Origin: Geodermatophilus obscurus
Lineage (GTDB): Bacteria > Actinomycetota > Actinomycetes > Mycobacteriales > Geodermatophilaceae
Assembly: GCF_900143215.1 (NCBI RefSeq)
Contig: NZ_FRDM01000017.1
Coordinates: 1 to 64,000 of the forward strand
DNA: 64,000 bases
Direction of reading: 5' to 3'
In this document: positions 46,784-54,778 of the stretch, one piece after another
Layout of the letters: each line of letters opens with the position of its first letter
Numbering within the stretch: position 1 is the stretch's first letter
The notes under the pieces: generated by a model
What the model was told of the DNA's origin: nothing
What the model saw: the letters and a program-made list of their open reading frames with translations, nothing else
Database searches by the model: none
Program-made: the position numbers and the translations under genes

Positions 46784-47347
46784 CTACAGGTACTGGCCGC
46801 CGCCGGGGTGCGGATGGGGACCCGGGGCCGGCTGCGAGCCGCCCGGCAGCGCGCGGCGACGCATCTCCTCCAGCTGGGCGCGCGCGGCCATCTGCTGGGC
46901 GAACAGCGCGGTCTGGATGCCGTGGAAGACGCCCTCCAGCCAGCCGACCAGCTGGGCCTGGGCGATGCGCAGCTCGGCGTCCGACGGCGTCTCGCCCTCG
47001 CTGAAGGGCAGCGTGATCCGCTCCAGCTCCTCGCGCAGCTCCGGGGCCAGGCCCTGCTCGAGCTCGCGGATCGAGGAGGCGTGGATGTCGCGGAGCCGGT
47101 TGCGGCTGGCGTCGTCCAGGGGCGCGGCGCGGACCTCCTCCAGCAGCTGCTTGATCATCGTGCCGATCCGCATGACCTTCGCCGGCTGCTCCACCATGTC
47201 GCCGATCGAGCCGCCCTCCCCGCCTGGGTCGCTGGCCTGCCCGCCCAGAGCGCCGTCCGGCGCGGGGATGGTGCCGACGGGCCGGCCGTCGGGGCCGACG
47301 ACGACGACCTGGTGAGGGCGTCCACTGCCGTTGTCAGATGCGGTCAT
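46784..47347 (-). CDS. bpa: Bacterial proteasome activator
   Basis: A ring-forming, ATP-independent activator that opens the actinobacterial 20S proteasome. The 187-residue protein has the DUF2587 helical core (KVMRIGTMIKQLLEEVRAAP, LRDIHASSIRELEQGLAPEL, RIAQAQLVGWLEGVFHGIQT) and ends in GQYL, the motif by which Bpa docks into the proteasome alpha ring. The N-terminal 50 residues are a disordered Gly/Pro-rich stretch. The ATG at 47347 follows GGAGGAT. The divergent neighbour, a class V aminotransferase-fold gene, is also next to bpa in mycobacteria as I recall. Confidence 0.95.
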   Translation of the reverse strand: MTASDNGSGRPHQVVVVGPDGRPVGTIPAPDGALGGQASDPGGEGGSIGDMVEQPAKVMRIGTMIKQLLEEVRAAPLDDASRNRLRDIHASSIRELEQGLAPELREELERITLPFSEGETPSDAELRIAQAQLVGWLEGVFHGIQTALFAQQMAARAQLEEMRRRALPGGSQPAPGPHPHPGGGQYL

Positions 47348-47435
47348 GCCCCCATCCTCCCCGCCGCCGCGGGAGCCTGCCGGGGTGGCACCGGGCGGCT
47401 TCGACGGGGGAGGGCAACGTCTAGGGTCGAAGCCC

Positions 47436-48659
47436 ATGGGACCGGGGGCGGGGCGGCTGGACGTCGCCCGCGTCCGGGGCCTGTTCCCGGGTCTCTCCGA
47501 CGGGCTGGTGCACGCCGACGGGCCGGCCGGGTCCCTGCTCCCGGAGAACGTCGTGCTGGCGGTGGCCCAGGCGATGCGGGTGCCGGTGGCCGACCGCGGC
47601 GGGGTGTTCCCGGCGTCCGCCCGCGCCGAGGGGCTGCTCGTCAGCGCCCGCACCGCCGTCGCCGACCTGGTCGGCGGGGTCTCCACCGGCGTCGTCCTGG
47701 GGCCGGACCCCGCCCGGCTGACCTGGACCCTGGCCCGGGCGCTGGCCCGCACCTGGCGCGCCGGCGACGAGGTGGTGCTCAGCCGCCTCGACCACGACGC
47801 GAACGTCCGGCCGTGGGTGGAGCTGGCCACCCGCGCCGGCGTGGGGGTGCGCTGGGCCGAGGTGGACATCGAGACCGGCGAGCTGCCCGACTGGCAGTAC
47901 GACGAGCTGCTCGGCCCGCGCACCCGGCTGGTCGCGGTCACGGCGGCCAGCTCCGCGATCGGCACCCGCCCGGACGTCGCCGCCATCGCCCGCCGGGCGC
48001 ACGCCGTGGGCGCGCTGGTCTTCGTCGACGGGACGCACGCCGCCGCGCACGACCTGCTCGACGTCGGTGCGCTGGGTGCGGACTTCCTGGCCGTCGCCGC
48101 CGACATGTGGTGCGGCCCGCACGTGGGCGCGGTGGTCGCCGACCCCGCGCTGCTGCTCGAGCTCGAGCCGGAGAAGCTGGCGCCGGTCCCCGACCGGGTG
48201 CCCGACCGGTTCGAGAGCGGCGGGCACGCCTTCGAGCTGCTGGCCGGGGTCCCGGCGGCCGTCGAGCACCTGGCCTCGCTGTCCGAGGACGCGCGCGGCA
48301 CCCGGCGGGAGCGGCTGGAGACCTCCATGGCGGCGGTGGCGGCCTACGAACGCGGGCTGTTCGACTGGCTGGACCAGGCGCTGCGGGCCATGCGCCACGT
48401 GCAGGTGCTCGGCTCGGCCCCGCTGACCACGCCGGCGCTGTCGTTCACCGTCCCCGGGATGGGCCCGCGACAGGTGGCCCACGAGCTGTCCCGGCGCGGC
48501 ATCTGCGCGTGGGACGGCGACCTCTACGCCCGGGAGCTGTTCGACGCGCTCGGCGTCAACGAGGAGGGCGGCGCCGTGCAGCTGGGGCTGATGCACTACA
48601 ACACGGCCGAGGAGGTCGGGTACCTGATCGACGCGGTCGCCGCGCTCCGCCCGCGCTGA
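47436..48659 (+). CDS. Class V aminotransferase/cysteine desulfurase-like protein lacking the PLP lysine
   Basis: A 407-residue protein with the NifS/VC1184-like fold type I layout (VHADGPAGSLLPENV, RLDHDANVRPWVELA, VTAASSAIGTRPDV, VFVDGTHAAAHD). Where active relatives read SAYKFFGPH, this one reads AADMWCGPHVG. The PLP-binding lysine is therefore Met224 (codon 48105-48107) and the preceding tyrosine is Asp. It is unlikely to be a normal PLP enzyme and may be a structural or regulatory homologue. The ATG at 47436 is preceded by TAGGGT (47422-47427), 8 nt upstream, indicating a leaderless mRNA. It is divergent from bpa. Confidence 0.85.
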   Translation: MGPGAGRLDVARVRGLFPGLSDGLVHADGPAGSLLPENVVLAVAQAMRVPVADRGGVFPASARAEGLLVSARTAVADLVGGVSTGVVLGPDPARLTWTLARALARTWRAGDEVVLSRLDHDANVRPWVELATRAGVGVRWAEVDIETGELPDWQYDELLGPRTRLVAVTAASSAIGTRPDVAAIARRAHAVGALVFVDGTHAAAHDLLDVGALGADFLAVAADMWCGPHVGAVVADPALLLELEPEKLAPVPDRVPDRFESGGHAFELLAGVPAAVEHLASLSEDARGTRRERLETSMAAVAAYERGLFDWLDQALRAMRHVQVLGSAPLTTPALSFTVPGMGPRQVAHELSRRGICAWDGDLYARELFDALGVNEEGGAVQLGLMHYNTAEEVGYLIDAVAALRPR

Positions 48660-48717
48660 GGAGGGACCTCCGGGAGGACCCGCTGCAGGTGGCCGGGGAC
48701 GGGGCCGAGCGGACAGC

Positions 48718-49707
48718 TCACCGGGCGACGAGCAGCACCTTCCCGACGTGCTCGCTGGCGTCGACGACCCGGTGCGCCTCGGCGGCGCGGGACATCGGCA
48801 GCCGACGGTCGACGATCGGCCGGACGACGCCACGCTCGACGTCGGGCCACACGTCGTGCCGCACCGCCGCGACGATCTCGGCCTTGCCGCCGGGCCCGGT
48901 CGCCGGCCGGGCCCGCAGTGTGGTGGCGTGCACCGACGCCCGCTTGCGCATCAGCTTGCCCAGGTCCAGCTCGGCCTTGGTGCCGCCCTGCATGCCGATG
49001 CAGACCAGCCGCCCCCCGGTGGCCAGGACGTCGACGTTGCGGGCCAGGTACTTGGCGCCCATGTTGTCGAGGACGACGTCGGCGCCCGCGCCGTCGGTCT
49101 CCTCCCGCACCCGCTCCACGAAGTCCTCGTCGCGGTAGTTGATACCGACCTCGGCGCCGAGCTCGCGGCAGACGTCGAGCTTGGCCTGGGTGCCCGCCGT
49201 GGTGAGCACCCGCGCGCCGGCGCGGGCGGCCAGCTGGATGGCCATCGTGCCGATCCCGCTGGACCCGCCGTGCACCAGGAAGGTGTCGCCGCGGCGCAGG
49301 CCGGCGAGCATGAAGACGTTGGACCACACGGTGCAGACGACCTCGGGCAGGGCGGCCGCCGTGGCCAGCTCCACCCCGGCGGGGCGCGGCAGCAGTTGCC
49401 CGGCCGGGACGGCGACCCGCTCGGCGTAGCCGCCACCGGACAGCAGCGCGCACACCTCGTCGCCGACCGACCAGCCGGTCACCCCCTCGCCGACCTCGCT
49501 GACCACCCCGCTGCACTCCAGTCCGAGGACGTCGCTGGCACCGGGCGGCGGCGGGTAGGAGCCGGCCCGCTGCAGCAGGTCGGCCCGGTTCACCGCGGTG
49601 GCGACCACGTCGACGAGCACCTCGCCAGGACGCAGCACCGGGTCGGGGACCTCACCCCAGCCGAGCACCTCGGGGCCACCGGGTCCGCTGACGGTCACCG
49701 CACGCAT
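48718..49707 (-). CDS. NAD(P)H-quinone oxidoreductase (PIG3-type MDR)
   Basis: A zinc-independent medium-chain reductase of 329 residues. It has the GroES-like N-terminal domain (NRADLLQRAGSYPPPPGASDV, LGLECSGVVSEVG) and a Rossmann domain with HGGSSGIGTMAIQLA near residue 145 and DVVLDNMGAKYLARNVD. It reduces quinones or enones with NADPH. The ATG at 49707 has TAGGGT (49714-49719, minus strand) 6 nt upstream, so it is leaderless. It converges on the class V aminotransferase-fold gene; a similar oxidoreductase lies beside the orthologous genes in mycobacteria as I recall. Confidence 0.93.
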   Translation of the reverse strand: MRAVTVSGPGGPEVLGWGEVPDPVLRPGEVLVDVVATAVNRADLLQRAGSYPPPPGASDVLGLECSGVVSEVGEGVTGWSVGDEVCALLSGGGYAERVAVPAGQLLPRPAGVELATAAALPEVVCTVWSNVFMLAGLRRGDTFLVHGGSSGIGTMAIQLAARAGARVLTTAGTQAKLDVCRELGAEVGINYRDEDFVERVREETDGAGADVVLDNMGAKYLARNVDVLATGGRLVCIGMQGGTKAELDLGKLMRKRASVHATTLRARPATGPGGKAEIVAAVRHDVWPDVERGVVRPIVDRRLPMSRAAEAHRVVDASEHVGKVLLVAR

Positions 49708-49717
49708 GCCCCGACCC

Positions 49718-49774
49718 TAGAAGGACCGCTTGCCCCCCACCTCTCGCAGGCCCGGACGGGGCCGGCCCCACCGG
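49718..49774. repeat. Degenerate terminator-like repeat
   Basis: AGAAGGACCGCTTGCCCCCCACCTCTCGCAGG-type sequence matches the 5' half of the family, followed by ACGGGGCCGG. It lies between the quinone oxidoreductase start and the esterase stop. Confidence 0.5.
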
Positions 49775-50734
49775 TCAGGTGCGGGGCTCCGGCGCCTCGG
49801 CGCGGAGGTGGAGGGCCAGCTCGGCGCACAGCTCGGCCATCGCCTGCGGAGCGCTGCGGCAGAAGCCGGGGAAGCTGAGGTAGCCGTGCGGCATGCCGAC
49901 GTACGTCGTCGTCCGCACCGGCACCCCCGCCGCCCGCAGCGCCGCCGCGTAGCGCAGGCCGTCGTCGCGGATCGGGTCGAGTTCGGCCACCTGGACCAGT
50001 GCGGGTGGCAGGCCGGAGTGGTCGGCCGCGAACAGCGGTGAGGCGTACGGGTCGAGCGGGTCCTGCCCGCCCAGGTAGTGGTCCCGGAACGCCACGCAGT
50101 CCGCCCTGGTCAGCACCGGCGCGTCCGCGTTCTCGTCGACCGACGGGCTGGACAGGGTGAGGTCGGTGGCCGGGTAGACCAGCCCCTGGAAGGCGATCCG
50201 GGGCCCGGTGCGGTCCCGCGCCATCAGCGCGACGACGGCGGAGAGGTTGCCCCCGGCGCTGTCGCCCATGACCGCCACCCGGTCGGGGTCGGCGCCGAAC
50301 TCCGCCGCGCGGGCCACCACGTCGCACAGCGCGGCGTAGCAGTCCTCGGGGCCGGCCGGCCAGCGGTGGGTGGGCGCGAGCCGGTAGTCCACGGACACCA
50401 CGACCGCCCCCACCGCGGCCGCGACGCTGCTGCAGTGCCAGTCGACCCCGTCGAGGTCGCCGAGCACCCAGCCCCCGCCGTGGAAGTCGACCACGAGCGG
50501 CAGCGGACCCTCCGCGCCGGCCGGTCGGTGCACCCGCGCCCGCAGGCTCCCGATCTGGCCCGCCACCTCGACCTCTTCCTGCTCGGTGCCGGGCGCCACC
50601 CCGCCGAACACGAAGTCGATCACGCGGTTGTGGCCCGGGTGCCGCGTCTGCGCCTCCGCGATGCCCTCGGCGTCCAGGCCGGTGATCGAGAAGCGGCGGG
50701 CCAGCAGTCCCAGCAGCCGCACCCGCAGGTCCAT
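49775..50734 (-). CDS. Alpha/beta hydrolase (hormone-sensitive-lipase family)
   Basis: An esterase/lipase of 319 residues. The oxyanion motif is HGGGWVLGD near residue 82, the nucleophile is GDSAGGN near 150, the acid is in AELDPIRDDG, and the histidine is in GMPHGYLSF. It has no signal peptide. The ATG at 50734 gives a family-like start (MDLRVRLLGLL). A GTG at 50785, which overlaps the upstream gene by 14 nt and has AAGGA before it, is an alternative coupled start. It follows the acyl-CoA ligase gene on the same strand; a joint role in ester or lipid use is inference. Confidence 0.9.
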   Translation of the reverse strand: MDLRVRLLGLLARRFSITGLDAEGIAEAQTRHPGHNRVIDFVFGGVAPGTEQEEVEVAGQIGSLRARVHRPAGAEGPLPLVVDFHGGGWVLGDLDGVDWHCSSVAAAVGAVVVSVDYRLAPTHRWPAGPEDCYAALCDVVARAAEFGADPDRVAVMGDSAGGNLSAVVALMARDRTGPRIAFQGLVYPATDLTLSSPSVDENADAPVLTRADCVAFRDHYLGGQDPLDPYASPLFAADHSGLPPALVQVAELDPIRDDGLRYAAALRAAGVPVRTTTYVGMPHGYLSFPGFCRSAPQAMAELCAELALHLRAEAPEPRT

Positions 50735-50771
50735 CCGTGCCGTCGGCCCGTCCGCCCGCGGCCCGCCGTCC

Positions 50772-52373
50772 TCAGCCCGCTGCACGCAGGTCCTTGCGCA
50801 GGATCTTGCCGGCCGCGGACTTCGGCACCGCCTCGATGAACTCGACGATGCGGATCTTCTTGTGCGGCGCCACCTTGGCGGCCATGTACTCGATGACCGC
50901 GTCCTGGGTGAGCGCCGAGCCGGGGGCCCGGACGACGAAGGCCTTGGGCAGCTCCTCGCCGCTCTCCTCGTCCGGAACGCCGATGACGGCCGCGTCGGCG
51001 ATCTCCGGGTGGCCGAGGAGTACGGCCTCCAGCTCGGCCGGGGCCACCTGGTAGCCCTTGTACTTGATCAGTTCCTTGACCCGGTCGACGACGGTGTAGC
51101 AGCCGTTGTCGTCCACGATCGCGACGTCGCCGGTGTGCAGCCAGCCGTCGGCGTCGATCGTGTCGGCCGTCGCCCCGGGGTTGTTCAGGTAGCCCTTCAT
51201 GACGTTCGGGCCGCGGACCCACAGCTCGCCGCGGGCGCCCTGGGCGGCGTCCTCACCGGTGGCCGGGTCGACCAGCCGGCACTCGGAGTTCGGGACGGCG
51301 AAGCCCACCGAGCCCTTGGGCACCGAGCCCGGGGCCGCACCCGGCGGCTCCGCGCCGAGGTCGGGAGTGGTGTGCGAGACCGGCGACAGCTCGGTCATGC
51401 CGTAGCCCTGGGCCACCGTGACGCCGCTGTCGGCGCCCTTGCGCAGCCGCTGCTCGGCGGCGAGCGCCAGCTGCTCGTCGAGGGGGGCGGCACCGGAGAG
51501 GACCGAGGTCAGCGACGACAGGTCGTACTGGTCGACCAGCGGGTGCTTGGCCAGCGCCAGCACGATGGGCGGCGCCACGAAGGCGCGGGTGATCTTCTGG
51601 TCCTGGATGGTGCGCAGGAAGTCCTCGAGGTCGAAGCGCGGCAGCGTCACCACCGCGCCGCCCCACGCCAGGCCCTGGTTCATCAGCACGGTGAGCCCGT
51701 AGATGTGGAAGAACGGCAGGACGGCGATGATCCGCTCGTCCTCGCCGAGCTGGATCAGCGGGCGGCACTGCGCCACGTTGGCCACCAGGTTGCGGTGGGT
51801 GAGCATGACGCCCTTGGGCAGCCCGGTGGTGCCACTGGAGTAGGGCAGCGTGACCAGGTCGTTGGCCGGGTCGACGTCGACCTGCACCGAGGGTGCGTCG
51901 GTGGAGAGCAGGTCGACCAGGGAGGCGTGACCCTCGGCGCCGTCCATGACGACGACCTCGCCGACCGGGGACTTCTCGATGGCGGCCTTCGCCCGGTCGA
52001 GGAACGGCGAGACGGTGATGAGGATCTTCGCGCCCGAGTCGCGCAGCTGGAAGGCGATCTCGTCGGGCGTGTACAGCGAGTTGATCGGCGACATGACGCA
52101 GCCGGCGGCGGCGATGCCGTGGAACACCACCGGGTACCACGGGGTGTTCGGGCAGAACATCGCGACGACGTCGCCCTTGCGCAGACCGCGGGCGTGCAGG
52201 GCGGCCGCGACGCGGTCGACGTAGGCGGCCAGCTGGCCGTGGGTGATGACGTCGCCCTTGAGGCCGTCGATGAGCGCGGGGGCGTCGGGCTTCTCGCGCC
52301 CGGCCGCCAGGACGAACTCGGGGACGGAGACGTCGGGGATCTCGACGTCGGGGTAACGGCTGGCCAGCGCCAC
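50772..52373 (-). CDS. Acyl-CoA synthetase (4-coumarate-CoA ligase-like)
   Basis: An adenylate-forming ligase of 533 residues that makes CoA thioesters from aryl or fatty acids. Motifs: P-loop YSSGTTGLPKG near residue 185, GYGMTELSPVSH near 330, LHTGDVAIVDDNG near 412 and PKSAAGKILRKDLR at the C-terminus with the catalytic lysine. The closest family is 4CL-like, but substrate residues cannot be read safely. The GTG at 52373 is chosen because GAAGGAG lies 8 nt upstream; an ATG at 52394 precedes that site. It is followed closely by the esterase gene. Confidence 0.92.
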   Translation of the reverse strand: MALASRYPDVEIPDVSVPEFVLAAGREKPDAPALIDGLKGDVITHGQLAAYVDRVAAALHARGLRKGDVVAMFCPNTPWYPVVFHGIAAAGCVMSPINSLYTPDEIAFQLRDSGAKILITVSPFLDRAKAAIEKSPVGEVVVMDGAEGHASLVDLLSTDAPSVQVDVDPANDLVTLPYSSGTTGLPKGVMLTHRNLVANVAQCRPLIQLGEDERIIAVLPFFHIYGLTVLMNQGLAWGGAVVTLPRFDLEDFLRTIQDQKITRAFVAPPIVLALAKHPLVDQYDLSSLTSVLSGAAPLDEQLALAAEQRLRKGADSGVTVAQGYGMTELSPVSHTTPDLGAEPPGAAPGSVPKGSVGFAVPNSECRLVDPATGEDAAQGARGELWVRGPNVMKGYLNNPGATADTIDADGWLHTGDVAIVDDNGCYTVVDRVKELIKYKGYQVAPAELEAVLLGHPEIADAAVIGVPDEESGEELPKAFVVRAPGSALTQDAVIEYMAAKVAPHKKIRIVEFIEAVPKSAAGKILRKDLRAAG

Positions 52374-52469
52374 GGGTGCAGCTCCTTCGCACATCGGTGT
52401 GGCGCCAGTCTCACATCTCCCGTGGTCCGGGCCACAAGGGGGTTACCGGCGAGTACTCCGGTCGGGTGG

Positions 52470-52895
52470 TCAGCGCGGCCAGAGCACCGACTGGGTGCAG
52501 CGGAACAGCGCGACGGTCTTGCCGGAGCCCGCCGCGGTCACCACGGCGTCCCACACCTGCGTCGTCCGGCCGGCGTGCGCGTTGGTGGCCACGGTCGTGA
52601 CCCGGCCCTCGCGCAGCGTGCCGAGGAAGTTGCTCTTCAGCTCGATGGTGGTGAAGCCGCTCGACCCCTCCGGCAGCAGCGCCCGGGTGGCCAGCCCGCA
52701 GGCGGTGTCGGCCAGCCCGATGACGGTCGCGGCGTGCAGGTAGCCGTTGGGCGCCAGCAACTCCGGGCGGACGTCGAGCGCGGCCTCCAGCCGGCCGGGC
52801 TCGTGGGCGGTGATCGTCAGCCCGAGCAGGCCCGGCAGGGTGCCCGGCAGCAGCGCGTTGAGCTCGTCGGCGGTGTGGAACCCGGTGGCGGCCAT
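52470..52895 (-). CDS. PaaI-type hotdog thioesterase
   Basis: A 141-residue hotdog-fold acyl-CoA thioesterase. The central helix is GYLHAATVIGLADTACGLA, with the family's N-G-x-x-H (APNGYLHAATV) and the strands FTTIELKSNFLGTLREGRVT. Such enzymes release CoA from phenylacetyl- or other acyl-CoAs. It lies 96 bp upstream of the acyl-CoA synthetase gene on the same strand, so it may edit or balance that enzyme's products. Confidence 0.9.
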   Translation of the reverse strand: MAATGFHTADELNALLPGTLPGLLGLTITAHEPGRLEAALDVRPELLAPNGYLHAATVIGLADTACGLATRALLPEGSSGFTTIELKSNFLGTLREGRVTTVATNAHAGRTTQVWDAVVTAAGSGKTVALFRCTQSVLWPR

Positions 52896-52942
52896 GAGCA
52901 GGAAGGTAGCGGCGGGTCGCGGTGCTCCTCAGCCCCGGGCGG

Positions 52943-53057
52943 GACGGCAGGTGGCCGCGGTCTGCGGGGAGACGCCCTGCGAGGCGGCGCGAGGAGTGGG
53001 GACCGGAGGCTCCCGCGATCGAGTGCCGGGAAGGGCTCGACGGCAGGTGGCCGCGGT
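52943..53057. repeat. 19-bp direct repeat in intergenic DNA
   Basis: GACGGCAGGTGGCCGCGGT occurs at 52943-52961 and again at 53039-53057, start points 96 bp apart. The DNA between them is G-rich with GCGAGGCGGCGCGAGG-like blocks resembling the terminator repeat family. No gene is seen in this 186-bp gap between the thioesterase start and the folP2 stop. Confidence 0.7.
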
Positions 53058-53081
53058 GTCGGCCGGTGGGCCGACGATGTG

Positions 53082-53942
53082 TCAGGCCAGGCCGCGGGTG
53101 GTGCGCGCGGGCGGCCGGTCGCCCCGGATGGCGGCCACCATGTCCAGGGTCTGCCGGGTCGCCGCGACGTCGTGCGCGCGGAACACGGTCGCCCCGAGCC
53201 AGGCGCTGACCGCCGTCGCCGCCAGGGTGCCGGTCAGCCGCTGCTCCAGCGGGACGTCGAGGGTTTCGCCGACGAAGTCCTTGTTCGACAGCGCCACCAG
53301 CACCGGCCAGCCGGTCGCGACCAGCTCGTCGAGCCGCCGGGTGGCCTCCAGCGAGTGCCGGGTGTTCTTGCCGAAGTCGTGCCCCGGGTCGACCAGCACC
53401 CGGTCGCGGTCCACACCCGCGGCGACGGCGGCCTCCGCGAGCGCCGTCGTCCGGGCCACCACGTCGGCCACGACGTCGTCGTAGGCGACCCGGTGCGGAC
53501 GGGTGCGCGGCGGCAGCCCGCCGGCGTGCGTGCAGACGATCCCGGCGCCGCACTCGGCCGCCACCGCAGCGAGCTCCGGCTCGACGCCGCCCCACGCGTC
53601 GTTGACGACGTCGGCGCCGGCGGCCAGCGCCTCCCGCGCCACCTCCGCCCGCCAGGTGTCGATCGAGATCGGCAGCGCCGGGTGCGCGGCGCGGACGGCG
53701 GCGACCAGGTCGACGGTGCGGCGGACCTCCTCCGCGGGGGACACCTCCTCGCCGGGCGCGGCCTTGACCCCGCCGACGTCGACCACGTCCGCGCCCTCGG
53801 CGACCACCCGGTCCACGCGCTCGACGGCGGCGGCCAGCTCGTAGGTCACGCCGCGGTCGTAGAAGGAGTCCGGGGTGCGGTTGACGATGGCCATGACCAC
53901 CAACCGGCCGGGCGGCACGGACAGGGCACCGAGCCGCAGCAA
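53082..53942 (-). CDS. folP2: Dihydropteroate synthase homologue, FolP2 type
   Basis: A pterin-binding TIM barrel of 286 residues: MAIVNRTPDSFYDRG, VDVGGVKAAPGEEVSP, SIDTWRAEVAREAL, VNDAWGG, DPGHDFGKNT and VALSNKDFVGET. The K-x-x-P-G-E and DTW variants are those of actinobacterial FolP2, a paralogue of FolP1. In mycobacteria I recall that FolP2 lacks synthase activity, so folate synthesis is not certain here. The TTG at 53942 is chosen because GGGGAG lies 5 nt upstream and the first strand (LLRLGALSVPPGRLVVMAIVN) is then complete. It is divergent from the MaoC gene. Confidence 0.88.
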   Translation of the reverse strand: MLRLGALSVPPGRLVVMAIVNRTPDSFYDRGVTYELAAAVERVDRVVAEGADVVDVGGVKAAPGEEVSPAEEVRRTVDLVAAVRAAHPALPISIDTWRAEVAREALAAGADVVNDAWGGVEPELAAVAAECGAGIVCTHAGGLPPRTRPHRVAYDDVVADVVARTTALAEAAVAAGVDRDRVLVDPGHDFGKNTRHSLEATRRLDELVATGWPVLVALSNKDFVGETLDVPLEQRLTGTLAATAVSAWLGATVFRAHDVAATRQTLDMVAAIRGDRPPARTTRGLA

Positions 53943-54014
53943 CCCCGCTCCCCTCGCCGTCGTGCTGTGTGGTGGAGTCAGCAAACCAGACCCGCGGATC
54001 AGGAGGAGAGGCTC

Positions 54015-54476
54015 ATGGCGCAGACCACGGTCGAGGGCGTCGAGGGCGTGCTGGCGAAGGTGGGCCAGCACCTCGGGCACAGCGACTGGGTGGAGATCAC
54101 CCAGGAACAGGTGGACATGTTCGCCGAGGCCACCCACGACCACCAGTGGATCCACGTCGACGTCGAGCGGGCGAAGAGGGAGAGCCCCTTCGGTGGCCCC
54201 ATCGCCCACGGCTACCTGACGTTGTCGCTGGTGTCGGCCCTGTCCGGGCAGATCATCGAGGCGACGGGCTTCCGGATGGGCGTCAACTACGGCGCCGACA
54301 AGATCCGGTTCATGTCACCGGTGCCGGTCGGCGCCCGCGTCCGCGCCTCCGCGACCCTCGACGAGGCCAAGCAGTTCGAGGGCGGCGTGCAGATGAACCT
54401 GGGCATCACGATGGAGATCGAGGACCAGAGCAAGCCGGCGATGGTCGCCTCGATCCTCTTCCGCCGCTACCTCTGA
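54015..54476 (+). CDS. MaoC-family (R)-specific enoyl-CoA hydratase-like protein
   Basis: A single-hotdog hydratase of 153 residues with the MaoC/Htd catalytic signature near residues 37-62: ATHDHQWIHVDVERAK then FGGPIAHGYLTLSL (Asp/His dyad). It hydrates trans-2-enoyl-CoA thioesters in fatty acid turnover or PHA supply. The ATG at 54015 has AGGAGGAGAGG upstream. It is divergent from folP2. Two strong hairpins follow it. Confidence 0.93.
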   Translation: MAQTTVEGVEGVLAKVGQHLGHSDWVEITQEQVDMFAEATHDHQWIHVDVERAKRESPFGGPIAHGYLTLSLVSALSGQIIEATGFRMGVNYGADKIRFMSPVPVGARVRASATLDEAKQFEGGVQMNLGITMEIEDQSKPAMVASILFRRYL

Positions 54477-54514
54477 GGAAGGTCCGGGACGGGGCCGACG
54501 GCGGCCCCTCGAGG

Positions 54515-54593
54515 GTTGGTGGGACGACGCGTGCGGCGCCGTCCCACCGACCCCGGGGGTGGGCCCTGCCGCGGCTCAGCCGTGGTAGGGCCC
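54515..54593 (+). terminator. Two strong hairpins after the MaoC gene
   Basis: The first stem pairs 54515-54526 with 54540-54551 (GTTGGTGGGACG, one mismatch). The second is a nearly continuous stem at 54561-54593: GGGCCCTGCC with GGTAGGGCCC plus inner CGGCT/AGCCG. They lie in a 302-bp gap without genes before the MFS gene. The rest of the gap shows no LacI-type operator like those of the arabinose locus. Confidence 0.75.
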
Positions 54594-54778
54594 TGCACCG
54601 GGGACTACGCTCTCCGCCACGGCCAGCCCCGACCGTCCCACGATCCGTACCGGAGGACCCCGCGGGAGGCCGACCTCGGGTCGGACCCGGGTGACCTGCC
54701 GGCACCCAGGGTGACCAGGCACCGCCAGGGCCGCGCTCCCGAAGGCAGGTCGCCTGATCGGAGAAGTGGGTCAGGACC

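Noticed and set aside
50586-54476. A 1296-codon plus-strand frame
   Set aside because: Apart from its last 153 codons (the MaoC protein), it runs antisense through the esterase, ligase, thioesterase and folP2 genes and shows no family motifs.
54561-54593. Riboswitch upstream of the MFS/abfA genes
   Set aside because: The structure is a simple strong hairpin close to the MaoC gene end, without conserved riboswitch sequences; terminator is the simpler reading.
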